Shown in pieces: positions 29,284-37,705 of a DNA stretch of 64,000 nucleotides; within the stretch, counting starts at the first letter, position 1, and the number at the start of each line of letters is the position of its first letter. Source of the stretch: Bacteroidia bacterium (GTDB lineage: Bacteria > Bacteroidota > Bacteroidia > J057); NCBI GenBank assembly GCA_030430575.1, contig JAUIKF010000009.1, forward strand, positions 62,001-126,000, in the 5' to 3' direction. The notes under the pieces were generated by a model. It was not told the DNA's origin, searched no databases, and saw only the letters and a list, made by a program, of their open reading frames with translations. The position numbers were made by a program, and so were the translations under genes.

Positions 29284-32200
29284 ATGAAAAAATCTTCTTC
29301 CTCGATTTTACCCTTCCTCATTGTCCTGTTTTTTCTTCTTCAGACACTTCCCACATTTGGTACTGTCTATCGTGTCAAGGTGAATGGAGATGACAGCAAA
29401 GATGGCTCAAGCTGGCCTAACGCTTTGAAGACCGTACAGAAAGCCCTTTCTGTGGCTACAATTGGCGACGAGATATGGGTCGCCAAAGGCACCTATTACC
29501 CTGATGAAGGGGCAGGAAATACAGATAATGACCAAACTTCAAGGTTTTTGATAGGGGATGGTGTCAAATTATATGGAGGCTTTGACGGAGTCACAGCGGG
29601 TTTTGCCAGCAGAAACTGGGTGACTCATGAGACCATTCTCAGTGGAGATTTGATGCAAAATGATTTAGCTAATTTTTCAAATTATGGCGATAATTCCGGA
29701 ACACTCGTGGTCGCTAATAACTGTAATAACTGTAGGCTTGATGGATTTACCATCAGAGGAGGCAATCCATCAGGTGCTGCAGGCGGAATAGGCTTACAGG
29801 AATGTACCGGATTTGTTGTTGAGAATTGTGTGATCGATGCCAATCGATCTAGCTGGGGAGGAGGAGTAGGTGTAAATAAGTCATCAACTGCGAGCTTTAA
29901 TAATTGTACTTTTACCAATAATTTCTCATCACTCGTAGGAGGGGGAGTTTCCGTTTCTCTTGTATCCAATGCTACATTTAATGAATGTGTTTTCCAGGGA
30001 AATGAAGCCTTACAGGGAGGAGGTGTGAGTATCAATGAATCGGTTGGCAATTTTTACAATTGTACATTTTTAGGGAATTTAACTACCCAGGCTGGACCAG
30101 CAGCTCAGGTACAAAATTCAAATAATGATCCTAATGGGTCCGAGGGCCATTTTTTTAACTGCACCTTTTCAGGTAATAAAAATAATGGCCAAAATGCCAT
30201 CTTTTTGTGGAATGACGCCATATTTAATATGCACAACTGCATAGTTTGGGGGAATAGCGGGGGAATAAGGAAACACTCACAATTTATTGGGACTACCAAT
30301 GTTACCTATTCCATTATTCAAGGAGGATATGCTGGTACTGGAAACCTAAATGTAGATCCGCTGTTTGTGAATCCACCTGCTTTGAACCAAGCACCCACCA
30401 CCAGTGGAGATGTCCATCTCCAGCCCTGTAGCCCCGCCGTAGATGCAGGGACCAATACCAATGCCCCCACAGATGACCTGGACGGGAATTCGCGTCCATT
30501 TAATTCTACAGGTGCTGGTTCTGCGATCACCGATATGGGAGCTTATGAATATAGCAGTGTATTTCCAGGCCCTACAGCTAATTGTCAGAATGTCAGTCGG
30601 GATTTAGGGGTAAATAGCACTGTTACGGTTAATGCAAATGAACTGGACAATGGAAGCACAGGCTGTGGACCGTTGAGTTTTTTGATGAATAATCTTGCTA
30701 GTGAAGTGTATGATTGTAGCGATGTTCCAGGAAAATCGGTCACCTTAAAAGTGACAGATGTTTATGGTAAATCGAGTACCTGTACAGCCAATATTGCCAT
30801 TAATGACGTTACCTTGCCCGCTATTTCCTGTCCCTCCAATATCTTGCAAGACAATGATGCAGGCAACTGCTCCGCAGTTGTGAATTATTCCGTGCCTTCA
30901 GGCACAGATAACTGTCCCGGCCAATCGACGGCAAAAACTGCCGGACTTGGGAGTGGGGGCACCTTTCCAATAGGAACGACGACCGAGACCTATACGGTCA
31001 CGGATGCATCTGGCAATACGGCCAGTTGCTCCTTCACCATCACGGTGAACGATACTGCTGCTCCAGTAGCCTTTTGCCCTCCTAATATCATGCAGAGCAA
31101 TGATCCAGGGAATTGTGATGCTATCGTCAATTTTCCCACTCCTGTCCTCCTTTCGGATAATTGTGTAACGCCTGTTCAGGGAAGTCTAAATACCTTGTCA
31201 AATGGATTGACAAATTTTTCTACTGTTGGGGGAGTAATGTATTTTAACATTGTGGTGGGCGCACAGCAAATCCTTTTGGATGGGTTTAGCCTGAAAATGA
31301 AGGATGCTGCTACCAATATTGGCCTTAACGTTTACGTGAAGGAAGGAAGTTTTGTAGGCAATGAACAAAATGCTGCTTTTTGGGGAAATATTGCGGGAGA
31401 TGGCCAAACAACTGCTGCGGTTTCTACAGGCTTTAACAGCATTGCCTTGAATACGCCTATTTTGCTGCGAGCCAACACCCAATATGCCATTGCCTTACAT
31501 GAAGTAGGCTTCAAACATGTCTTTTCTTCAGGCCCATTTATCACTGCGACTACCTTTTCAAATAGTGACCTAACGGTCAATATGGGGTCCTCTACCAATG
31601 GATTATTCTCAGGGATATTTTTAACACCAAGAGTTTGGAATGGAACGATCTCCTACCAATTGCCGCAAAGTGGCACCCTACTTTCGGGTATGATAAGTGG
31701 AGCTACCTTCCCGGTTGGGATGACTACCAATACTTACGAGGTTCAAGACCCTAATGGCAATACGGCGACCTGTTCCTTCACTGTAAAAGTAAATGACACA
31801 GAAGCGCCTCAGATCACCTGTCCTAGTGCCACCACTCAAGATAATGATCAAGGCAACTGCTCCGCAGTTGTGACCTATACGCCCCCTGTGGGGACGGACA
31901 ACTGTCCCGGCCAGACCACCCAACGGACCACTGGTCTTGGCGACGGAGGGACCTTTCCCAAAGGCCCAACCACAGAGACCTATGTGGTCACCGATGCCGC
32001 TGGCAATACGGCTAGTTGCTCCTTTACCGTAACGATCAACGATACGGAAGCGCCCAAAATCACTTGTCCTGGGAATATCACCCAGGTCAACGATGCCGAC
32101 AACTGCTCCGCAGTTGTGACCTATACCGCCCCTGTAGGGACGGACAACTGCCCAGGCCAGACCACCCTGCTGACAGCAGGCCTCGGCGATGGGGGAACCT

Positions 32201-33657
32201 TTGCAGTGGGCTCACATACGGAGACCTATACCGTCACAGACGCCAGTGGAAATACCGCCAGTTGTTCCTTCATGGTGACGATTAATGATACAGAAGACCC
32301 TGTGATTGCCTGTCCCTCTGGGAATGTAGTCAGAAATACCGATCCCGGGCAGTGCAGCCATACAGCTCAGGGCGCAGATTTGGATGTGGGGGCCAATGAC
32401 AATTGCGGGGTGCAAAGCATGATTAATGATGTGAATCAAACGAATACCCTGGCGGGAGAAATCTTCTCCCGAGGCCGAACGACCGTCACCTGGACGGCGA
32501 CCGACATCCATGGCAATACCAATACCTGCACTTACGACGTCCGCATCCGCGACCGTGAAGCCCCTGTCTTCGATAATTGCCCAGACGATTCGACCATCAC
32601 AATTCCTTATCTGGCTGGCGGCAGTTATTTTACCTTCCCTGCCTTAACGGCGACAGACAATTGCAATTCCCCCAATCGTTTGACGATTACAGGCTTTCCG
32701 CTCAGCGGAAGCTTCTGCGCTACAGGTGTCACCACCTTTAACTGGACGGCGACCGACAGGTCGAATAATGTGGGCAATTGTGATTTTGACATCACGGTGG
32801 TGGAACAAGGCGCTCCTGCTCCCGGCGGCTGGTCCAACGGAGGCGTTGGAAATGCCCCAAGCTGCGCCACTAATTGGGACGCCAATACAGGCACCCTTCA
32901 AATCCAGGCCAACGGCGGCAATGTGAGCGGAACCACGGACAATTTCTGTGGGATCAATATTTCCAATAGCAGCAGCGCCATCGATTTCCGCGCACGCGTG
33001 ACCCCTGCTGGTAACAGCTATTCCGATCAGGTGGGCATCATGATGCGCCAAAGCATGGCAAGCAATTCTGCTCACGCCACTATGGCATTGACCGGAACCA
33101 ATGTGCCGCTCATGATAGCCCGCTTCTCTGCGGGCGCTTTCCCGCTGAGCACCTCAGGGGCTAGCGTGAGCAGGCCTTATTGGCTGCGCCTCTATCGTTT
33201 TGGTGGAACCATCACGGGCTATGTCTCCCCCGATGGGGTGAATTGGACCACGATTATGTCCTATCCCAATGTGCTGACAAGTCCCCTCGAACTTGTGCTC
33301 TTTAGTACTACTTCCTGGAGTCTGGGGGTATCAACCTTTGACAATATTTCGATCAATGGGACTCCGCTGAGGGAAGGAAGTGAAAGCCTGAATCTTGCTT
33401 CAGAGATGAAAGTGCTGGCTTCGCCAAATCCTTTTTCTACACACTTACAAGTAGAAATAAATGGATTGTTGCAAGGTCGAAATTACAGGTTGCGTCTGCT
33501 GAATCTCCTGGGACAGGAGGTGTATAAGCAGGAGACGGAAGCCTCTTCCGCAACCCTCAGCCAGCGAATCTCGCTGGGACAGCTTCCCGCAGGTGCTTAC
33601 CTGCTGGAGGTGAGCGCTGGGGACCAGCGCGAGGTGCTGAAGGTGGTGAAACAATAA
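29284..33657 (+). CDS. Beta-helix/HYR T9SS surface protein with nested domain
   Basis: 1457 residues with signal peptide (LPFLIVLFFLLQTLPTFG). A parallel beta-helix of the same type as the preceding gene spans about 26-430 (YRVKVNGDDSKDGSSW, IWVAKGTYYPDEG). HYR repeats follow. One of them is split after its DNC motif by a foreign beta-rich domain of about 165 residues (about 630-797; LDGFSLKMKDAATNIGLNVYV), after which the HYR resumes at SGATFPVGMTTNTYEV. More HYRs, a DUF1349 domain (about 1174-1364) and a T9SS type-A sorting domain (1378-1457) complete it. The 3' end carries three perfect DNA hairpins in coding sequence. A 25-bp-arm palindrome follows and separates it from the convergent gene. 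Confidence 0.92.
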   Translation: MKKSSSSILPFLIVLFFLLQTLPTFGTVYRVKVNGDDSKDGSSWPNALKTVQKALSVATIGDEIWVAKGTYYPDEGAGNTDNDQTSRFLIGDGVKLYGGFDGVTAGFASRNWVTHETILSGDLMQNDLANFSNYGDNSGTLVVANNCNNCRLDGFTIRGGNPSGAAGGIGLQECTGFVVENCVIDANRSSWGGGVGVNKSSTASFNNCTFTNNFSSLVGGGVSVSLVSNATFNECVFQGNEALQGGGVSINESVGNFYNCTFLGNLTTQAGPAAQVQNSNNDPNGSEGHFFNCTFSGNKNNGQNAIFLWNDAIFNMHNCIVWGNSGGIRKHSQFIGTTNVTYSIIQGGYAGTGNLNVDPLFVNPPALNQAPTTSGDVHLQPCSPAVDAGTNTNAPTDDLDGNSRPFNSTGAGSAITDMGAYEYSSVFPGPTANCQNVSRDLGVNSTVTVNANELDNGSTGCGPLSFLMNNLASEVYDCSDVPGKSVTLKVTDVYGKSSTCTANIAINDVTLPAISCPSNILQDNDAGNCSAVVNYSVPSGTDNCPGQSTAKTAGLGSGGTFPIGTTTETYTVTDASGNTASCSFTITVNDTAAPVAFCPPNIMQSNDPGNCDAIVNFPTPVLLSDNCVTPVQGSLNTLSNGLTNFSTVGGVMYFNIVVGAQQILLDGFSLKMKDAATNIGLNVYVKEGSFVGNEQNAAFWGNIAGDGQTTAAVSTGFNSIALNTPILLRANTQYAIALHEVGFKHVFSSGPFITATTFSNSDLTVNMGSSTNGLFSGIFLTPRVWNGTISYQLPQSGTLLSGMISGATFPVGMTTNTYEVQDPNGNTATCSFTVKVNDTEAPQITCPSATTQDNDQGNCSAVVTYTPPVGTDNCPGQTTQRTTGLGDGGTFPKGPTTETYVVTDAAGNTASCSFTVTINDTEAPKITCPGNITQVNDADNCSAVVTYTAPVGTDNCPGQTTLLTAGLGDGGTFAVGSHTETYTVTDASGNTASCSFMVTINDTEDPVIACPSGNVVRNTDPGQCSHTAQGADLDVGANDNCGVQSMINDVNQTNTLAGEIFSRGRTTVTWTATDIHGNTNTCTYDVRIRDREAPVFDNCPDDSTITIPYLAGGSYFTFPALTATDNCNSPNRLTITGFPLSGSFCATGVTTFNWTATDRSNNVGNCDFDITVVEQGAPAPGGWSNGGVGNAPSCATNWDANTGTLQIQANGGNVSGTTDNFCGINISNSSSAIDFRARVTPAGNSYSDQVGIMMRQSMASNSAHATMALTGTNVPLMIARFSAGAFPLSTSGASVSRPYWLRLYRFGGTITGYVSPDGVNWTTIMSYPNVLTSPLELVLFSTTSWSLGVSTFDNISINGTPLREGSESLNLASEMKVLASPNPFSTHLQVEINGLLQGRNYRLRLLNLLGQEVYKQETEASSATLSQRISLGQLPAGAYLLEVSAGDQREVLKVVKQ

Positions 33658-33663
33658 ATTGTT

Positions 33664-33716
33664 TAATCCCATGCCGTAGAGACGTTGCCGTGCAACGTCT
33701 CTACGGCATGGGATTA
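33664..33716. repeat. Palindrome with 25-bp perfect arms, probable bidirectional terminator
   Basis: Arms at 33664-33688 and 33692-33716 with a 3-nt loop and core GTAGAGACGTTGC. It is the only strong hairpin between two convergent genes and no CCGCC terminator is present, so it may itself end transcription. Confidence 0.75.
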
Positions 33717-33803
33717 ATTATATGCCATTAAAACACGATTTAAGGCGATTCAACATCATTGCAATCAAATAAAAAAATGATGGCAAGCTTTGATATAGAG
33801 CAC

Positions 33804-35252
33804 TCAAGCCCCTAATACGCCTAATTTCTTCCCCAACCATTGCTTCGCAATGATGGAAGGCTCTTCCGCCAATTGGGCTTTCAGCGCTTCCAGCTTTTGT
33901 GGTGAAAGCTGGAAGTTCGTTTTGAGGCTGGCGATCTTGCGGAGAAAGATCACAAACTGCCGGTAGGCTAGTAGGCGTGCTTCTGAGAGCTGCTCGTTGC
34001 GCTGGAGAAATTTTTCAAAAGCCTTTGATTCGTACAAAAACAATTCAAAATAGCTGTCATCTTGGAGAAATAACTCAAAGTCATTTCTCAGCGAGAGGGA
34101 CTTGATGCGGAGTAGGTAATGCAAGTCATGGCTTTCTATCTGATGCAGCAAGCGTTTGGAGGTGGAAAAATGGCCTTGGGCAAAATCTACATAAGCACTC
34201 CCAAGCCGGACCGCATCTGCTTGGCGTTTTTCAGGTAAATTGGAGCCGTATTCTTTCACAAACGCTTTTCCCCACGTCAATTCTCCCACTGTGGTTGCCG
34301 TCACGATGATGTTGAGGAAGGTAGCATCTGGCAATTTTCCATCAGAAAGGAATAGGTCATAGGAAAGGCCCAGTTTGTAGAATTCGAATTGGTGGCTTAG
34401 GTATTCGTGTTTTCCTTGATTGTACAGTTGGATGGTGGTATTGATGAGGTAGCGGAGGAGCATGGCCTGATCATCTGGACGAAATAGGGACAAGTTTTGG
34501 GTCACATTTTCTTGGAGGCGATGAAAGGTAGTTTCGTTATCGGGATGCTCCATCAGGCTGAGCAAGTCGCCATAGATCTGAAAAACCTTGTCTTCCGCAT
34601 AGAGCGGATGAGCTGCAGCCAGCTCGCGGCTTTTCGCTAACAGCACGATCTCATGGGCTTCAGAAAGGATATTTTGCCGATTGAGCAGTTCTGCGCTATA
34701 TCGCATTTTTGACAATAGGAAAAAGGCATCCAACTGTTGCATGATCTCATCGACCTGGGCCGGACTCACCCCATATCGACGGGTTTGGGGATGGAAAAAA
34801 TGATCGTGTTCCAGCCGCCAGCGCGCCAGATAGTGACGGGCGTCCCGAAAGGGGCTTTGGGCCAGTTGTTGGGAGAGGTCCCTGTTTTTCTTTTTGAATA
34901 AATCGTAGAGGTTGCGCTCGCCCAGCTCAGCATGCAGATGCTGCTGGTAGGTGAATGGCTCGCGCTTCAGACGCTGCGCGACCATGAAGCCCTCGATCAG
35001 GTCGCAGAGGCGAAACATCACCACTCGGAGGCGGCGATCATTATAGGATTCATTAGGGAATATTTCGGCAAATACAACGGACTTGCTCAGTTTGCGGGAG
35101 GTATAGGTAGGGGCATATTTGCGCATATATTCGAAGAGCCTGATCACCGACTGGTCGGAGTTGTAATAAGGGGACTTTACCCACTTGGCGAGCCAGCGCA
35201 GCTCCTCGTGCTGGATGCCTTGCAGCAATTGGATCAATTTGCTTTGCTTCAT
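33804..35252 (-). CDS. Conserved-looking helical protein of unknown function
   Basis: 482 residues, with no signal peptide or membrane segment, so probably cytoplasmic. I do not recognise a named family. The sequence is almost wholly helical with many leucine, glutamine and aromatic positions (LQGIQHEELRWLAKWVKSPYY near the N-terminus; FELFLQDDSYFELFLYESKAFEKFLQ near the C-terminus), which suggests an alpha-alpha repeat scaffold. Convergent with the HYR gene at 29284-33657 and divergent from the gene at 35485. Nothing around it suggests a role in the surface-protein system. Confidence 0.7.
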   Translation of the reverse strand: MKQSKLIQLLQGIQHEELRWLAKWVKSPYYNSDQSVIRLFEYMRKYAPTYTSRKLSKSVVFAEIFPNESYNDRRLRVVMFRLCDLIEGFMVAQRLKREPFTYQQHLHAELGERNLYDLFKKKNRDLSQQLAQSPFRDARHYLARWRLEHDHFFHPQTRRYGVSPAQVDEIMQQLDAFFLLSKMRYSAELLNRQNILSEAHEIVLLAKSRELAAAHPLYAEDKVFQIYGDLLSLMEHPDNETTFHRLQENVTQNLSLFRPDDQAMLLRYLINTTIQLYNQGKHEYLSHQFEFYKLGLSYDLFLSDGKLPDATFLNIIVTATTVGELTWGKAFVKEYGSNLPEKRQADAVRLGSAYVDFAQGHFSTSKRLLHQIESHDLHYLLRIKSLSLRNDFELFLQDDSYFELFLYESKAFEKFLQRNEQLSEARLLAYRQFVIFLRKIASLKTNFQLSPQKLEALKAQLAEEPSIIAKQWLGKKLGVLGA

Positions 35253-35399
35253 TTGGTCAATTTACTGAAACGGATTTTTTGAAGCAAAAAATTATAAATA
35301 ATTGATTATCAAATATTTATACTTAATTTTTCTTTCTTAAGAAAAAATAATCTGAAACAATTGCCAAAATTTGTCTCAGCAATCCTTTTTGCCCTGCCC

Positions 35400-35407
35400 T
35401 ACCTTTG
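35400..35407 (+). promoter_or_regulatory. -7 box (TACCTTTG)
   Basis: A perfect TAnnTTTG match 77 bp before the ATG at 35485. No convincing -33 box or direct repeat was seen. The 35280-35345 stretch upstream is strongly AT-rich. Confidence 0.55.
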
Positions 35408-35484
35408 GGTCAATGATTCAGCAATAACAATTGAATCTGCTCACATTAACCAATTATCTATTCACCCCTTAAATTCAAACTATT

Positions 35485-36117
35485 ATGCAAACATTAGATG
35501 TACAAGCAGCAGGCATTTTTAAGCCTATTTTTTCTATCACGAACCCTGCCGTAGCTATGCAGGCAATGAACTTGGGTTCCAAACTTTCTGAGGCTGTTGT
35601 AAAAGTGACAGAAGGCGGTCATTCGTACGCAAAGTTTGAGGTTGGCAAGGCACTGCAAATTATTCATGAAGCAGATCAATCTACTAACCCTTCAAAAGAA
35701 ATTGACATTGTTGAGAGCAATCACTTGGCAATTCAGGAGACCCAGGCTAATGTAGGCTATATGACACAGGCAGTAGTTCATGCCCTGAAAGAAAATGGGA
35801 TTATGATTACTGAGAACCTGGAAAACACCTATAAGAACGCCATTAAAAATGCCTTTACCAATCTGGCTCCTCAAAAGTCTGGCTCGTGGATCTTTTGGCA
35901 AAAGGATGAAGTGCATAAGACTACCTACCAGTACAATATGCTTTTTGCGATTCAAAATGAAAGCACAGGCTTGTTCCTGAAGGCGCTGTCCTTGGGACTG
36001 ACCATTACCGTCGACATTGACCGTAAGGCTGTCTTAGGAATCACTACTGAGGATAAAAACGACTATGAAGTGATCATAGACTTCTTGGAACTGGCTCAGA
36101 TGATCCACGCCAACTAA
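35485..36117 (+). CDS. Protein of unknown function, paralogue of 36683-37576
   Basis: 210 residues, no signal peptide and no membrane segment. I recognise no family. Both ends resemble the next protein: FSITNPAVAMQAMNLGSKLSEAV with KALQII here versus FSLTNAHVAQEASRLLAFFSQSV with KAQQMV there; and near the C-terminus WQKDEVHKTTYQYNMLFAI and VLGI here versus SKSSRSKSSYSYINNMIAF and VLGF there. The middle of the next protein is about 90 residues longer. The match suggests an alpha-helical N-terminal part and a beta-rich C-terminal part. It has its own -7 box at 35400. A hairpin at 36359-36393 may have been its terminator before an inverted-repeat element entered. Confidence 0.65.
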   Translation: MQTLDVQAAGIFKPIFSITNPAVAMQAMNLGSKLSEAVVKVTEGGHSYAKFEVGKALQIIHEADQSTNPSKEIDIVESNHLAIQETQANVGYMTQAVVHALKENGIMITENLENTYKNAIKNAFTNLAPQKSGSWIFWQKDEVHKTTYQYNMLFAIQNESTGLFLKALSLGLTITVDIDRKAVLGITTEDKNDYEVIIDFLELAQMIHAN

Positions 36118-36129
36118 AAGCCTTTAGGC

Positions 36130-36354
36130 GTAGGCTGTTCAATGTTATGTGCGTATCGCTTTTCTACACGGGCTGGATTACGCTACAGGCCGATCCACCG
36201 CCCGAAATCCAGCCCAGCGCATATAAGATGCGCCGCATTGAGCGCGTTTTTAACGGGCTGTCGTGGATTTCGGCTTGTGCGCTTGCTGGTGGGTAATCCG
36301 CGACTATGTCATAAAAACGGTCATGTCTAATCAATAGCAGATTGAACAGCCTAC
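36130..36354. mobile_element. 225-bp MITE-like nested inverted-repeat element
   Basis: Perfect 14-bp terminal inverted repeats GTAGGCTGTTCAAT (36130-36143) and ATTGAACAGCCTAC (36341-36354). Nested inside are GGATTAC/GTAATCC (36175-36181 with 36293-36299), CCGAAATCCA/TGGATTTCGG (36202-36211 with 36264-36273) and a central hairpin GCGCAT-ATAAG-ATGCGC (36217-36233). It is GC-richer than its surroundings and has no coding potential I trust. It could be a non-autonomous mobile element or a structured RNA. No clean target-site duplication is seen. Confidence 0.6.
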
Positions 36355-36358
36355 CCCT

Positions 36359-36393
36359 AGGCGCTTTGGGGTAATGAAAACCTCAAGGCGCCT
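36359..36393 (+). terminator. Possible terminator hairpin
   Basis: AGGCGCTTTGGGG (36359-36371) pairs with CCTCAAGGCGCCT (36381-36393) at 11 of 13 positions. There is no T run after it, so terminator function is uncertain. Confidence 0.35.
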
Positions 36394-36451
36394 GTTTGGG
36401 AGTGGGAGGTTCATTGAGATATTTAATGGAGTATATCCTTTTCCCCTGAAA

Positions 36452-36496
36452 ATTGGTCACGGATTACACGAATTTACACAGATAAGAAAATCTGTG
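36452..36496. repeat. CACGGATTACACG-type intergenic repeat fragment
   Basis: A CACGGATTACACGAATT stretch followed by a perfect hairpin CACAGAT-AAGAAA-ATCTGTG (36477-36496). It resembles a degenerate repeat common in Bacteroidota intergenic DNA. No gene is seen here. Confidence 0.45.
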
Positions 36497-36518
36497 ATAA
36501 GCTTTTAGCTTTCCTTTG

Positions 36519-36628
36519 AAACACCCCCGATCGCACATGCCTCAACCCCCTCAATGGGGTTTTCGCGCAGATTTTGGCCTTGTGCGAAGGTTCCCTTGAG
36601 GGAACCGGCTTGTGTGATGGAGGGTGTT
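36519..36628. repeat. Branched stem-loop (cloverleaf-like) intergenic element
   Basis: Outer arms at 36519-36540 and 36607-36628 pair at about 18 of 22 positions. Inside are a hairpin around CCCC/GGGG (36545-36560), CGCGCA/TGTGCG (36564-36586) and a perfect GGTTCCC-TTGA-GGGAACC hairpin (36589-36606). It is a mobile palindrome or a structured leader of the gene at 36683. Confidence 0.45.
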
Positions 36629-36682
36629 ACACTGAATCTTCAAATAACCTATTGATCCAAACCTCTTCTCTTAGACCATTCA

Positions 36683-37576
36683 ATGCTTTCTGTCATGAGT
36701 TATACCGTATCTCCCAGTCCCCATTTTGTCAAGATATTCAGTCTGACAAATGCCCATGTAGCGCAAGAGGCTTCAAGATTGCTTGCGTTTTTCTCACAGT
36801 CTGTGAATGAGAAAGGGGTCTTTGACTTCCAAAAAGCACAGCAGATGGTGGCCCAGCGACCTGACCTCAGGGCGGTGAAGGTGGTAAATCACAAAATTGA
36901 TGGGCTTACGCAGGTATTTCCGCTGGTAGTGAAAAACTATCCGCTGGTTCAGGACCCTGAACTTTTTCACTATGACTTCAACTATTTTACAGAGGCCAAC
37001 TTCCAAAAAATCATGGCCCATCAGCCACCAGCAGTGCGCAATAACAGGGAATGGTATCAAATGAACTACAATGCTTTTCAACAAGCTGCCTATAACCTCC
37101 ACCATGCCCAACAATATGCGAATGCCAGCTATGCCCAGAACCCCCAAGCTTGGGAACCCATGCTCCTCTTATTCCTGATACAGCAGATTTTTAAAGGGAA
37201 TACAGCAAATTATACCGTGAAAAATTTCTTTTACGAGATGGCAAGAGAAGCCATCCATACGGTCTGTCGTACGGTCAATCACGAGATAGATGCCATCGTA
37301 AATCCCATCCTCGACTTTGTCCACCATAGTTTTTCCAACATTGAAGCCCCTTCCCATAGTGACCACTTCTTTTTTAGCAAAAGTTCTCGCTCCAAATCCA
37401 GCTACAGTTATATCAATAATATGATCGCCTTTGATCAGGGCAAACTATACTGCCTGCCTTTCACCCTCCAGGGAGTAGTCGATTTTGAAGACGAGGAGGT
37501 TTTAGGGTTTAATTCTAGCTCCCACGCAGAAATGTCTATCACCGTGCAAGGGCTTTTGGTAGAGAAGAGTAGCTGA
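36683..37576 (+). CDS. Protein of unknown function, paralogue of 35485-36117
   Basis: 297 residues from the ATG at 36683; an in-frame ATG at 36695 is an alternative. No signal peptide or membrane segment. I do not recognise the family. The N-terminal helical part and the C-terminal beta-rich part (HFFFSKSSRSKSSYSYINN, EEVLGF) resemble the protein encoded at 35485. A longer middle section holds a Gln/Asn/Ala-rich stretch (YNAFQQAAYNLHHAQQYANA) and a hydrophobic segment (WEPMLLLFLIQQIF). The two genes are separated by 565 bp of repeat-rich DNA, so they need not be one operon. Confidence 0.65.
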   Translation: MLSVMSYTVSPSPHFVKIFSLTNAHVAQEASRLLAFFSQSVNEKGVFDFQKAQQMVAQRPDLRAVKVVNHKIDGLTQVFPLVVKNYPLVQDPELFHYDFNYFTEANFQKIMAHQPPAVRNNREWYQMNYNAFQQAAYNLHHAQQYANASYAQNPQAWEPMLLLFLIQQIFKGNTANYTVKNFFYEMAREAIHTVCRTVNHEIDAIVNPILDFVHHSFSNIEAPSHSDHFFFSKSSRSKSSYSYINNMIAFDQGKLYCLPFTLQGVVDFEDEEVLGFNSSSHAEMSITVQGLLVEKSS

Positions 37577-37705
37577 TGAATTAATCAATCAGTTAATAAT
37601 TTCATCATTCCTAAGTTTACCCCTCCATTTTTCTGTTGTATCTTGCAAAAGAGAAATGTTAGGGGAATTATGAGTCCATCTGTTAACCTGCAATTCCTGG
37701 TTGGA

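Noticed and set aside
30868..32110. Recurrent hairpin CAACTGC-TCC-GCAGTTG in the HYR units of the 29284 gene
   Set aside because: It encodes the conserved NCSAVV motif in copied repeats, so shared descent explains it; no pairing change was seen between copies.
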